Positions 45,233-64,000 of a stretch of DNA of 64,000 nt are shown one piece after another (positions within the stretch are counted from its first letter, which is position 1; each line of letters opens with the position of its first letter). Made by a program: the position numbers and the translations under genes. A model generated the notes under the pieces. It did no database searches. It was given only the letters and a program-made list of their open reading frames with translations, and had not been told where the DNA came from. This DNA comes from Diadophis punctatus similis. Taxonomy: Eukaryota; Chordata; Lepidosauria; Squamata; Dipsadidae. The stretch is taken from the NCBI GenBank assembly GCA_023053685.1, contig JALIGW010000022.1:445501-509500 (forward strand). Reading direction: 5' to 3'.

Positions 45233-45393
45233 CTGTCCCTGGGCTGAGGAGGTGAAGCGAAAGATTTCGTACACTGCGGTCAGCAAAGAGAGGAACTCTT
45301 GGTCTTCGTAGTCAAAGCGGCTGCCAAAGATGATGGAGCTGATGACGTTGGACACGGAGCGGCTCAGGAAGTAGGTGGGGTCAAAGGGGGCTC
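45233..45393 (-). other. Exon 4, divergent second copy
   Basis: 161 nt with correct splice sites. It shares the APFDPTYFLSRSVSNVISSI part with the other copy but differs at the end (SLLTAVYEIFRFTSSAQGQ). It belongs to the upstream half of the composite locus. Confidence 0.85.
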
Positions 45394-45694
45394 CTGGGGG
45401 GGAGAGAAGAATTCTAGGCCCAAAGCAACTGGAAACACTCAGGGTCCACGCCTACCCCCCATAAGGAAACAAACAAACATCCCAGGCTAAAGCTGGCTCT
45501 GGTTGCAAATCTCCTAGGACTGGTCAGGATCCCTCCTTCAACCAGGATAGCCTCACCTCTGGGGCCATCCGTGGGCCATGCAGAGAGGGTGCTGGGGGGT
45601 GGGGGTGGCAGGAAGGGGAAATCTTCCCTTGGGGCTTTGCACGTGTTGGATGGCTAAAGCCAGCTTCCCCTTTTGGATCTTTGGCCTTCGCTGA

Positions 45695-46010
45695 CCATTT
45701 ATTTATTTATTTATTTATTTAAATGGATTTATATGCCGCCCAACTCCCAGGGGACTCTGGGCGGCTCACAACATGTCAATCCATTTTCCAATATAAAAAG
45801 ACACAATAATTTAAAAGCTACAGAAATTAAAAAGAGCATCTAACATTCATAACCAAGGGGGGAGACCCATATCTGGTCTAGTTGGTCTCACTTTCACCCC
45901 GCCTGCCAGAAGAGCCAAGTTTTTATTGCTTTATGGAAGGCCAGCAGGGTGGGGATGGTCCTGATCTCTGGAGGAAGCTGGTTCCAAAGGGAGGGAGCTC
46001 CCACCATCAT
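45695..46010 (-). mobile_element. CR1/L3-type LINE 3' end
   Basis: Plus strand shows TTTATTTATT, then ATATGCCGCCCAACTCCCAG and GGGCGGCTCACAAC; the minus strand carries the RTIPTLLAFRKA-like C-terminal coding scrap near 45930-46005. It lies in the intron between exon 3 and the divergent exon 4. Confidence 0.7.
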
Positions 46011-46258
46011 TTTCCTTCTTCCACAAACCCTCATGAATTGCCCCTTGCCCCACTTCTTGGGGCTCTAGAAATCCACCTGCCTTTTGTGTCCCTCAGGGCT
46101 TCCAGTAGGAAGTGGGCTTCCTCCAGGATCCGCTCTTCGATGGATCTCTTTCCCACCCCGAAACTCCGTAAGGTCATGATGGAGAACCGTCGCAGCTCTC
46201 TGGCCTTTTTCCCGTTGCTGAAGGCAACTCCTGTGGACCAAAAGAGAAGGGGGGAGGG

Positions 46259-46548
46259 CAGAGGTGGGATTCAGCAGGTTCTGACCAGTTCTGGAGAACC
46301 GCTAGCAGAAATTTTGAGTAGTTCGGAGAACCAGCAAATACCACCTCTGACTGGCCCCGCCCCCATCTATTCTCTGCCTCCCGAGTCCCAGCTGATCAGG
46401 AGGAAATAGGGATTTTGCAGTAACCTTCCCCTGGAGTGAGGAGGGAATGAAGATTTTACATTATCCTTCCCCTGCTACGTCCATGAAGCCACACCCACCA
46501 AGCCATGCCCACAGAACCGCTAGTAAACTTTGTTCAATTCCACCACTG
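46259..46548. mobile_element. hAT-like MITE (about 290 bp)
   Basis: Begins CAGAGGTGGGATTCAGC and ends GTTCAATTCCACCACTG, inverted termini of hAT style, with near-identical 8-bp flanks GGGGAGGG and GGGGAAGG. It has no coding capacity. Confidence 0.6.
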
Positions 46549-46853
46549 GGGGAAGGGGTCTTGGGACCCAAAGAAGACCACCCAGGATGCAGGATTTCCC
46601 AGGACTCTGGTCAAGAGAGGAGACCATGTCCTTCTGAGCCCTTCCTTAGAGCAGAGGCAGCGCAGAGCTCCCCTCCTGGAGGACAGAGAAGGGGAACTCT
46701 CCAGGGTTGAAAGGTGGGTCATGGCTGGTCAATCCAGTAATCAGAGGGATGAAGGCACCTAGTGGGTTGCCTGGTCAAACCCTCCTGCTCAGCACACAGT
46801 ATGACATATCCAGCTCACCCCACACCTGTGAGGAACCAGAGCCTGGACCGTAC

Positions 46854-46977
46854 CGTGGCCCTTTAACATCCAGTCAAAGGTGCCATGCCTTCGGTGCATT
46901 TGCTGCCAAGAGGAGAGGACCAGGAGGCCGGCCAGGCAGACGGCCAGGAGGAGGGTCCCTGCTCCCAGGAGATCCAT
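46854..46977 (-). other. Fused exon 1 / exon 2 of the composite CYP2A locus
   Basis: 124 nt, open, phase 1 at the donor. The first 30 codons (MDLLGAG...QQMHRR) are exon 1; the rest (HGTFDWMLKGHG) is the end of exon 2. Intron 1 and 73 codons are deleted in frame. Confidence 0.88.
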
Positions 46978-47045
46978 GGGGACGGGCAGCTCCAGCACTT
47001 CCCAGGGGCTGCTGTGGGGAGAGTGTCAGCCTGGCTCTCTGGGGA

Positions 47046-47056
47046 CCTAATATAGG
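47046..47056 (-). promoter_or_regulatory. TATA-like element of the composite CYP2A locus
   Basis: CCTATATTAGG on the minus strand, identical to the intact CYP2A-like gene and at the same distance from the ATG. Confidence 0.45.
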
Positions 47057-47527
47057 ATCCGGAAAGGAATGCAACGCCCACCTCATCATCCAGGTTATGA
47101 AACAGCCCAGGTCTCTTCCAAGCCAGGCAGGAGAGCAACGCCTGCCTAGAGCTCATTTCTCCCCTTTCTGAGATTCGGTGTCCGTGGTCCCAGGCCTGTG
47201 CGGTCCAGCTGGGCCTCTGTGCCCCCTTTGTGCACAGCCCAGCCAGGGAGATGCGAGTTGATCGATTCCCCCTTGAGGGGGACATCTGTCCCTGGAGGGG
47301 GACATCTGGGAGCTGCCCTCTGGTTGCCCTGAATGCAAGGAAGGGTGCATGCAACCTCCGGAGGGCAGCTGCAGGAGTTTCTCCCTCCCCCTTCCTGCAT
47401 TTATGGGCAAGGAGGCAACTCTGGTGAGGGTTTTGAGGACGGGAGGCACCAAAGGCTGCGATTCAGGGACTGTCAGCATGCAGGGCAAGGAACGTTCATG
47501 AGTGTTCAAGCTTTGGATCAACTGCAA

Positions 47528-47935
47528 GACCCAGAACTGGCAGCCCAGCAGTCATGGGCGGGGAGCATCACTAGGCCTCTGAAGGGAAAGGCAGTCACTA
47601 AGGGCTGTGGCCAATGGGAGTCGGGGTCTCACTCCCACATGCTTGGAAGGGGGGATGGAAAGGAATCAAGAGATGCCCCAATGATGGGCGGGCAGTGCCC
47701 ATGGCCTCACAAGCAATGTGTGCAGAGATGGGGCAAGGGGAAAATGCCATCTTCTCTGGAAACCCCTCCGGACCCCCTCAAGCACACGGCTGCTCTTGCG
47801 CGGTTCTCCCAGGTGGGAATTGGCTGGAGTTAATCCCAAGGTTGTGCAATTCCTCCCCACCCCCACCCCGACTGCTGGACTGGCCAAAGGCCTGAGCAGG
47901 CGGCTCTTCGCACCCGCTGGAGTCTCTCACACTCC
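47528..47935. repeat. Duplicated CYP2A upstream module, copy 3
   Basis: ACTGGCAGCCCAGCAGTC, GGGGGGATGGAAAGGA, CTGGACTGGCCAAAGGCCTG and GAGCAGGCGGCTCTT match copies at 19.1 and 28.5 kb, with more divergence. It lies upstream of the composite locus. Confidence 0.7.
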
Positions 47936-48204
47936 ACAGTGCTGCTGCTGATGCCCCCTCCCCCCACTGTCCTGCCTGGGACAAGGGAGGGGGGGCTTGG
48001 GCAAAGGAAGAAGGGCCGGTCCAGCTAAGCCAGTCCTAAGTAGGGATCTCTGCAGTTCATTGCCCTGTGGCTTCTCCGTGTTTTGAGGACCCCTTAGAGC
48101 AAAGGTCTTCAAACTATAGGATGCTCACAATAAGCATTTTCTTACTAAATCCAGCATTTTGTCCTCTTTCTTCCTAAAATTTCCAAGTCTTCACAATGTT
48201 CATA

Positions 48205-48690
48205 ATTTATTTTTTTATTTTATTTATTTATTTATTTGTCAAACATGTATAGGATGGTAGTAATTTGCATAAACATAAGTAAAAAGTAACGATAAAAGAG
48301 GACAATAGGACAGTAGGACAGGGAAGGTAGGCACAGTGGTGCGCTTATGCACACCCCTTACAGACCTCTTAGAAACGGGGAGAGGTCGACTGTAGACAGT
48401 CTAAGGTTAAAGTTTTTGGGGTTTGGGGAAGAAACCACAGAGTCAGGTAGTGCATTCCAGGCATTGATCACTCTGTTGCTGAATTCGTATTTTCTGCAGT
48501 CGAGTTTGGAGCGCTTTACATTTAGTTTGAATCTATTACGTGCTCGTGTATTGTTGCGGTTGAAGCTGAAGTAGTCATTAACAGGAAGGACATTTTGGTA
48601 TATGATTTTATGAACTACATTTAGATCAGATCGGAGGCGACGTTGTTGTACATTGTCTAATCCCAGTATTTCAAGTCTTGTGGAATAAGG
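48205..48690 (-). mobile_element. LINE ORF2 C-terminal fragment
   Basis: T-rich/TTTA repeat 3' end at 48210-48237. Minus-strand translation over 48340-48680 gives a LINE tail pattern (NDYFSFN, NTRARNRFKLN, FSNRVINAWNALP). The clade is likely Jockey/L2/CR1 group, different from the 34-kb family. Confidence 0.65.
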
Positions 48691-48846
48691 TATATAATAA
48701 TAATAAAATAATAAAAGGAATATTCACAGGAAACTAAAAAAGGATTTCTGAAATAAATTCTGCTTAGGAAGATTGACTGCAGCAGCCTCTTCTTTCTGCA
48801 ATTTCACTCACTTCTCCAAGTCTAAATATCTTGCTTTTAAAGTACA

Positions 48847-48850
<4 letters not shown>

Positions 48851-48916
<66 letters not shown>
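48851..48916. repeat. (GT)n microsatellite
   Basis: Uninterrupted GT run of about 66 bp. Confidence 0.95.
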
Positions 48917-48918
<2 letters not shown>

Positions 48919-49920
48919 ATTTCCCTAAACAGGCTTTTAATTGCAGTTTTAAAGGTCAGACAGATTTCTGAGCTGAGTTAACCCATGTGAGAAGAAGACT
49001 CTCTGGAATCACCGCTGCGTAGAAAGGCAGTTCCTGTGCAAAGTTTCTGGGGCTGGGGGCTTTCAGGCCCCCTCTTGGGGCGGAAGGGGAGAACTCGCCA
49101 CGGCCAGCTGGGACAATTCAACAAATACAAAAGTTATATTGATTGCGATGGAACCATGTTCAATAATAATAAAATAAAGTCAATCCAGAAATGTAAGAGT
49201 TACAATAATGCTGACAAAAATGTGGTCACCAATAATAAAAGTAACTGAATGCAATGATTAATACAGCGTTGAATTGTCCCACAGGTGGGTTGTCCTTGAC
49301 CCTTCTTTGGGCCATGAAGGGGCTGTGGGAGGCTGAAACACGAGAGGAAGTCTGCAACTAAAGAGCCAGAAGGAATACGTAACCTTTAGGGCTTTTTTTT
49401 TAATACCTCCAGATTGTTCTGACTGCACGCTCCAGCAACTGAATTTAGCATACTCCACTCCAAATCTCTGCCCCATCCAGTCACGGCTGGAGGCCGGGAG
49501 AAGGTCTTAGGCGGGGTGTGGGTGCAGCAACCCTGTACGGGCACCAGTGGGGCAGCGAGAAGAGCAAAGGCCAGACCTCCCAGTCGGAGGGCCAAGCAGG
49601 GCTGGGGTGGAACAGGGTGCCAGTGGATTCTGGGGTGGGGAGCAGTTTCCCCAGGGCTGAACACAACTGGGATGCTATGGGCTCCTCCACCGATGCCCTC
49701 CCTGTTCCCCCTGATTGGGATCTGGACAAGAACAGGGGCTGCTCTGAGGAAGGGATCCATTTGACCCAGCAGATCCCAGAGCCTGCGATCTGCTGCAAGC
49801 GGCCCAGCAGGAGGCAGGGAGGCGCCCAGGGCAAGAGCCGTTCCTGGGTGGGGTGGCTGTGGGGCTCGGACAGGGCAGCATCAGGAAGGGAGATGGAGGG
49901 AAGCAGGCAGATGCCCGGGG
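48917..49920. other. 3' flank of CYP2G1
   Basis: Noncoding; the distal part is AT-rich (AATAATAATAAAATAAAG near 49165), the proximal part is GC-rich 3' UTR-like sequence. No other exon found. Confidence 0.4.
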
Positions 49921-55157
<5,237 letters not shown>

Positions 55158-55200
55158 GACGACCAGGCGGAAATGCACCTGGGGCCCCCAGGACTTGCTG

Positions 55201-55210
55201 CTATTTATCT
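55201..55210 (-). promoter_or_regulatory. TATA-like box of CYP2G1
   Basis: Minus-strand AGATAAATAG, 44-53 bp upstream of ATG 55157. Position fits a core promoter with a short leader. Confidence 0.45.
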
Positions 55211-55502
55211 GCCTCTCCCGGCACTGAAACCCGGGAGCTGAGCAGGAAAAGAAGATTGGGTTTCAAAGCCACGTTTGTTGGGCGCCTGGCAGGGAGGGGG
55301 CATCTCCCTGGGCAGGAAGGGCTTGTGGAGGCCTAATGCGAGAGGAGCTTTGCCATCCTCCCACCCTAACTGGGACAGGAAGCAGAATCTCCACAACCAG
55401 AGTTAGATGTGCCGGAGACTTTTCGGACCCCAATGGAAGGGCCGGGTCTGCCTTTCAGAGGCTGGTGAGTTTTGGCCACTCAGTCAAGAAACCACCCAGG
55501 AG

Positions 55503-55672
55503 CAATAGCAATAGCAATAGCAATAGCACTTTACTTATATACCGCTTCCTAGTGCTTTACAGCCCTCTCTAAGCGGTTTACAGAGTTCAGCATATTGCCC
55601 CCAACAATCTGGGTCCTCATTTTACCCACCTCGGAAGGATGGAAGGCTGAGTCAACCTTGAGCCTGGTGAGC
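55503..55672 (-). mobile_element. tRNA-derived SINE, 5'-truncated
   Basis: Same family as 31508-31745: GCAATAGCAATAGCAATAGC tail, ATATACCGCTTC, CCCCCAACAATCTGGGTCCT. The tRNA-like head is missing. Confidence 0.8.
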
Positions 55673-56461
55673 CTCCCCCTTCATCAAACTATGGGAGAGT
55701 AGAACAAGAGGGGATGTCAGCAACGTCCGGATGGCCAACTGACACTTCAAGGGTGGCTTGGAAGGGTCTCCTGGGGGTCTGGACTCCCGGAGGTGATGCC
55801 TCTGGGCACCAGGTGGGTCGCAGACGGATTTCCATGGTGACTACCAGAATCTTGACCGAGTGCATTACAAAATATGCAGTTTACTTTGAGTTAAAAAACA
55901 AAGAAGGAATTCTGAAGTGATGGAAGGGAAGGTACGTCCAGCTTGAGTTTTGCTTCCCAGAAGGGCCGGGAGGGGAGGCTGCGCTTGCACCAAAGTTTTC
56001 TATAAAAGGGTCAAAGTCGGGAGAAGACGAAAACATCCTGGTCAACCAACTTTCTTCTTGGCTAGAGCAGTATTTTTGGGGGGGGCGGCTTCTAGCAAAT
56101 TCCAGTGGCTTGCCAGACCTCAGAGAGCAGGGAGGGGCTGCTTTGACCCCGACTCTCCCTTAAGTGCTCCTTGGGACCAGCTTCCCTCCCCCGCACTCCC
56201 CACAGAGAAGCCCAACGGGCAGGATGCCAAAGGAGCCGGGACCTTTATGCTTTCTTTGGGCCTGCGCCCGCTGCACATCGGGCTTGGCACCAAGGCCACG
56301 ATTGGCAAATGTGCCCCCAGAGCTCAGCCGGAGGATTGCTTCATTTGCCATCAACCTCGGGCTCGTTCCTTCTTAAGTGAAGGAGGATGAACAAGGAGGG
56401 TGCCAAGGGTCAACATCCTGCCCTTGAACCCAACCGCAGACTCCCTTCCCTTCCATCCTCA

Positions 56462-56519
56462 GTTACATAACCGCCGTCCTGTGAGGGCCCGATGCTGGAG
56501 GAGGGTGGCAGTTATGTAA
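56462..56519. promoter_or_regulatory. Pair of PAR-bZIP (D-box) like sites upstream of CYP2G1
   Basis: GTTACATAAC (56462-56471; reverse complement GTTATGTAAC) and GTTATGTAA (56511-56519) match the RTTAYGTAAY consensus of DBP/HLF/TEF. They lie 1.3 kb upstream of the CYP2G1 start. Function is inferred only. Confidence 0.35.
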
Positions 56520-59500
56520 AGATGATTGAATTACCTCTTGACTGGTATTATATAACCTGCTGTAAGGCAACAGTCCTCCCCTGCCCTCTGTGGCTTCTGC
56601 CCACGTGTGGCACAATCCCTTGGGAAGCAAAGTGGGGCGAGGGGGGAGCTGGGTGATGGTCAGGGCTAGCCAGGATGTCACTGGGCTTCAGGGCTGCTCC
56701 GGGAAGGTTTCCAACATGGAGCTTCCATTGAGAAGATGGCTTGACTCATCAAACAATCCTGTTTGAACTCTGCACAGGAACCTTTGTGCAGGAAGTGGGG
56801 GGGGGGTTCTAAATAAAAAAATCTCCATTTTTGCAATTTCCATGAAGAAGGACAACCGTCTCAGTTTCTGTGGGTTTTTTTTCCCTTTCTTGCAACACGT
56901 CCCTTATCATTTTTCCACTGAAAGACTCAGGATCAAACTTTGATGTTATCGTTTGCTGAGGGCTAGGAAGGCAGCAGACACAATCTGGCCCAGGGAGAAG
57001 CAACACTGTCACAGGGTGATTTTCTGATTGTCAGCTGTACTCATATGTATTCATATGTCAGACATTATGAACCAGAGGTTTTTAGCAAAGTGAAGCAGTC
57101 ACATGAGGTGTGAAATTCCTTTGTATTCCTCCATATTCTTCCACAGTTAGTCCTTCATTGAGAAGGACGCGTATTTGAGCTGCCAAGATGTAATGATTAA
57201 GATTTAGGTTTTTATATTTCTTTTGTCCCAAAATAAATATTTTGTTATTCTTAGAATTTATACTTGAGTTTATTTTTGTCAAGAATTGGATTCCGAGAGA
57301 AAAGATTCATTACCTCTACAATTTATCTTTCTTATCTTAACAAACACGGATTGGCATGAAGAGGGCTGGAGTTGAGGGCCGGCCGAAGGTTGCGATTACG
57401 GCCTTTCCTGGGCTCAGGTAGGGGGCTCAGCCAAGCGCTTTGATGGCACGAAGGGTCCATTTCCCACCACGCTGTGAGTGTGAGAGTGCTTGCGTTGCTG
57501 GACACGGCCTCAGAGGGAGATGCTGCCCCCCCCATTTTGAGCTCCTGGGGAGGGTCTGTTCTGGGATGGCAAGCAAGGGGGGGGGTCCTTTCCCCCAAGC
57601 AGCGGCACCTTCTCTGGACTGCAGGGGCTGGGGAAACCTCCTGCCCACCCCTTTCCCCTCCAGAGGTCTGCTTGTTTTGCTCCAGTAGAGCGTGGCGCGT
57701 CCGCTGGGGAACGTGGCCTTGCTGGCTGGAATGCCCCTGCACATCTCTCCACTGGCAGGGGCACACGACTGCCATGGCCCTGGAGACTGTGGCTCCCGGG
57801 CTGCCTTCGTGTTCCAGCTCTGGTGGCCGTGGACAACGTGGTCCCAGAAGGGACAGTTTCAGACATCTCCTCCACGCTTGCTGAAGGAACCGAGGGTCCC
57901 CAGGAAGCAGCAAATCTCCCCTTTTCCCAGCTAGCAATTCACTCGTGCCAGGAAGCAAGTAAACTTTCTTGAAGTTCCCTCCCCTCCCCTCCCCTCCCTT
58001 ATATCCACCCCAATGCAATGCTAAACATCAGGTTCTGCTGCCTGCCTTGCCCAAGCCTTGGCCTCTGGATGTGCTCTTGCCCTGTGAAATTCCACTTGTG
58101 AAAGGGGTTACACAACACTCACTTGCACAATGTCTCCTGTAAACACGGTGCTCATTTCTGTCTTGGTTCCTTGGAAACCAAGCCAAGCCGCCTCCCTCCC
58201 CGGCCCAAAGAAGCCAGCAAGCGTGCAGAGAAGCCCTGGCAGACAAAGGGCCGGGCCAGGAGGGCATGAGCCCCGTGAGAACCCCAGAGAGGCCCAGGAA
58301 ACTGGAGCCCTTCCCCGGAGCTCCCATTGTGAGCGGAGAAAGAGGCTTAACCAGACAACGGCTTATGTAAAGCTCTCTCCCTTCACAAGGCAGGCTTTGC
58401 CAAGCTTACCAAGGGGACCTGGGAGGGGGGCTTGGGAGGGGGGCTCAGAGGGTCACAGCCAGGGGGACAGAGAAGAGACAAGGCTCTCTTTAAAATAGCT
58501 GCTCTCCAACTGCAAAAGTGTCCCGAGCATGAGAAGTGGATGAAAAGAGCATCCAGAAGGGCTCCATCCAGGTCAGGGGTCGAGGAGGCCCCGGGCACTT
58601 GACCCCCACCCCCCCCATCATGCCATCCCTGAACCTTTGCTCCAAACCAGAGTTTTGAATAACCTGTTGACACCTGATGTAACTGGATCTCCCAAGCAGG
58701 TGCCGGTGAGAGCTTTGAAATGTTTATACTATGCAACCAACATTCCTCTGGCTGATGGTTTCTTCAGATAGAAACTCAACAGGTGAAGCAATAGATGGCA
58801 GCATGCCCCTGGGCATTTGACAGAGTTTTTCTCCCTTGTTGCCTTAGTTGTGGTTGTGTTTCTGTTTGTTGAGCCCTGTGGCTGCAGGACAGGAGGAGAG
58901 CAGTTATAGCTTCAGAGGCTGGCAGCACCTTGGGGCTGGCACGCCTCCTGGCCTCAGTGTGGTACTTAGACTTGCCCAGAAGTTGGCAACTGGGCTTCAG
59001 CTGGCCTGGCTGACCACGGCTGCTGCCACCCAATGCCCGCTGTGAGGGCTGTGTTTTGAAGAGGTCCCAGGAAACCAGCAAAGGGGGCTCGTCTTTTGCC
59101 CTGAGATCACAATTATCTCAAAAGGTTTGCTCAAACTGCCCATGCTGGATGTGCAGCTTCCAGCCCCCTCCCCATACCTCCCCCCACAAAGCCCAGGCTG
59201 GCTAAAGTAGAGGAATTCAGGGGATGGCAAAGCAACGGCTGACCCAGGACACATTTGAAGTCAGAAGATGCTCAAATGCAAAATTGAGCACACAACGAAT
59301 CTCAGGGGAAGGTCTGTGGTTTTCTGAAAGTGAATGGCAGCTGTTGAGGTCTGGGTGATGTCTGGGGGGTGGGGAGAGAAAGAACTTTAATCCTAATTAT
59401 GATCCTGACCTTAGAAAGGCTGCATTGCAAGGGCATCCCTTTGTGCCCAGGGCATCAGGCAGGACTGGCCCAGGGACTCCTTTGGCCCCTTCACTCGCTT

Positions 59501-60245
59501 GCCCTGCCCTCCTTTCAGCCCTCTCCTCTGGATAGGGGATTCTCCTCCTCCTCCTCCTCCTCCTCCTCCCAATTTATATTATGGCCATAGACCAGCACAT
59601 TGTTATTATTTCTTCTCCTTCTTCCCGGCTGCGTTCTCACAAATAATTCAGATCAGATTCCGTGGCTGCACTTGCCCAATATTTCACTTAGCATCATCCT
59701 GGATTAATCTTTGGGGGGGGGGCTTAGCAAACCGAGTGAATGTAGGTGAGTTGATGGTTGAATGCACCGGGGGAGGACTCTGTAACTGAACTATGCACCT
59801 TGTGTGAAGGCAGCCTGGGAGCTGTCGGTTGGGAAAGGTGTTGTTGCTTTGGGGGTTCCCTCATTTCTGGGTGAGCTGCTTTCCCTTCGGCTGACTCTGG
59901 GCTGCAACCCATCAGCAGCTGTTTCAGATCCCACTGAAGCTTGGCCAGTTCAGCTGGTTCTGCCCAGAGAGGTGCTCCAGCTCAGCTGGCACTGATGCCT
60001 GTCCTGGAATTCGCCCAGAGTCTGGCCCGAGAAGCTGACCGTAGCTCAGTGCGCACCGGTGCTGCCTGGAAGCCATCCTTCTCCAGCCCTGCAAGGCAGC
60101 TGAAGGAGGCCGGGCAATGCAGGCCAGTGGCTCTACTGGCCCAAGAAACAGGGGTGAAGGATCCCTGGTCTTTTGTCCTGTCCCTTCCGCACCCCACAAA
60201 GCTCACGGCCTGAGCGAGAGGAAGTCCACTTACAGGGTTCCATGC
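56520..60245. other. Long noncoding stretch between CYP2G1 promoter and next P450
   Basis: No P450 exon, recognisable gene or clear transposon. It holds poly-G runs, a TATTATATAACC stretch near 56547, and a short (TCC)n at 59541-59570. Open frames here are unsupported. Confidence 0.45.
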
Positions 60246-60458
60246 CAAGGGTGGGTTCTAACTTACCTTGCCGCCGGTTCGCTTCCTCCTGCGCTGCCGA
60301 AAACCCTGCTTCTGCGCATGCACAGAAGCCAAAAACAAGATGGCGGCGCCATTCAGGGGTGTGGCCAGTCGGCCATTGCTCCCAGTTCGGCGAGCGGGGG
60401 GAAATTCCCACTCCCAGTTCTATAGAACCAGTCCGAACAGAGGAGCAACCCACCTCTG
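60246..60458. mobile_element. hAT-like MITE (about 213 bp)
   Basis: Starts CAAGGGTGGGTTC and ends CAACCCACCTCTG, inverted hAT-style termini, flanked by TTCCATGC (60238-60245) and ATCCATGC, a 7/8 match to an 8-bp target duplication. Confidence 0.65.
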
Positions 60459-60653
60459 ATCCATGCACCCTGTAAGTTGACTTCCTGAGTGTCACGGGGG
60501 CTGAGGGTATCCCGTGGCTTTTTATGGCAACATGCAGGGCAGATGACCGTTTCTCTGGCTTTTGCTCTCTCTTACTTTTTCTGCTTTACTCTCTTGAAGC
60601 AATACCACGTAGGCCATCTAGATTTACCCCAGTACAATCACAACCAGGAAACA

Positions 60654-60655
<2 letters not shown>

Positions 60656-60720
<65 letters not shown>
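60656..60720. repeat. (CA)n microsatellite
   Basis: Uninterrupted CA run of about 65 bp in the 3' flank of the last P450. Confidence 0.95.
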
Positions 60721-60722
<2 letters not shown>

Positions 60723-60963
60723 CTTAGAACAAACCAAGGCTGCACCAGTTCAGGTAACCTGCATCCCCGCAAAGCTTTATATTTTCAAGGCAAACACCTG
60801 GAAGAGGCATCTTTTCCCAGCCCCTCAGAGATCCTGGCCCCAGGTGGGTCGCAGAGGAGAGGACCGTGCAGCCCCCACCCCCTACCCTGAAAGTCCAGCT
60901 GGTGCAAAAGCACATGAGCTACAGAGGCAGGGCGCACTCGCCCGCCTGCTTGGCTCCCTTCCC

Positions 60964-64000
<3,037 letters not shown>

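Larger units (their letters stand above)
41662..46977 (-). pseudogene. Composite CYP2A-like locus with deletion and doubled exon 4
   Basis: Parts in transcript order: fused exon 1/2 (46854-46977), exon 3 (46081-46230), exon 4 variant (45233-45393), exon 4 (43999-44159), exon 5 (43559-43735), exon 6 (42914-43055), exon 7 (42437-42624), exon 8 (42146-42287), exon 9 (41662-41843). Every exon is open with normal phases, and the haem loop FCIGKRNCFG is present. However, residues equivalent to 31-103 of the intact neighbour, including the proline hinge, are missing, and two exon 4s are present, which cannot both be used in frame. A SINE separates the two halves next to an exon 5 scrap, so this looks like a fusion of two CYP2A copies. 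Exons 4-7 with their introns are nearly identical to the neighbour. I call it a probable pseudogene; a shortened or alternatively spliced transcript is possible. Confidence 0.8.

Noticed and set aside
57332..58018. 228-codon minus-strand open frame and its plus-strand partners
   Set aside because: No recognisable motif, GC-rich composition and overlapping frames on both strands; no splice-linked neighbours.
60489..60890. Thr-His repeat open frame
   Set aside because: Product of the (CA)n microsatellite.

Overview
The window is vertebrate nuclear DNA, most likely from a squamate reptile and probably a snake. The evidence is intron-split cytochrome P450 genes, a Sauria-type SINE with a Bov-B-like tail, a second tRNA-derived SINE family, CR1/L2-group LINEs, L1-type LINEs, hAT-like MITEs and a gammaretrovirus-like endogenous retrovirus. 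Species cannot be fixed from the sequence alone.

The cellular genes are a CYP2 cluster resembling the mammalian CYP2A/B/F/G/S/T cluster. A CYP2F-like gene (exons 4-9, 52-4516, +) runs convergently into a second, complete CYP2F-like gene (7104-13060, -). All later genes are on the minus strand: a complete CYP2A-like gene (21867-27710), a broken composite CYP2A-like locus (41662-46977), a complete CYP2G1 (49921-55157) and the 3' six exons of another CYP2 gene (60964-64000 and beyond). Exon lengths are nearly invariant (163, 150, 161, 177, 142, 188, 142 and 182 nt for exons 2-9), which let every splice site be placed. The products would be ER-anchored haem monooxygenases of the xenobiotic and olfactory type.

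The CYP2A part is a tandem array. A distinctive upstream module occurs three times (about 19.12, 28.47 and 47.53 kb), twice upstream of a CYP2A gene and once without one. The second CYP2A locus has two different exon 4s, an in-frame fusion of exons 1 and 2, and a stretch of about 2 kb almost identical to its neighbour apart from a short block in substrate recognition site 5.

Between and inside the genes lies layered transposon insertion. A degraded endogenous retrovirus (14.4-18.67 kb) sits inside an L1. Another L1 (29.47-40.27 kb) is split by a segment with terminal inverted repeats (30811-39428). That segment holds one CR1/L2-type LINE, which is split in turn by a second copy of the same family in the opposite direction carrying an intact 1063-codon ORF2. 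Two solo LTRs with clear target-site duplications, hAT-like MITEs and several microsatellites complete the picture. No host-defence system, operon or CRISPR array is present.
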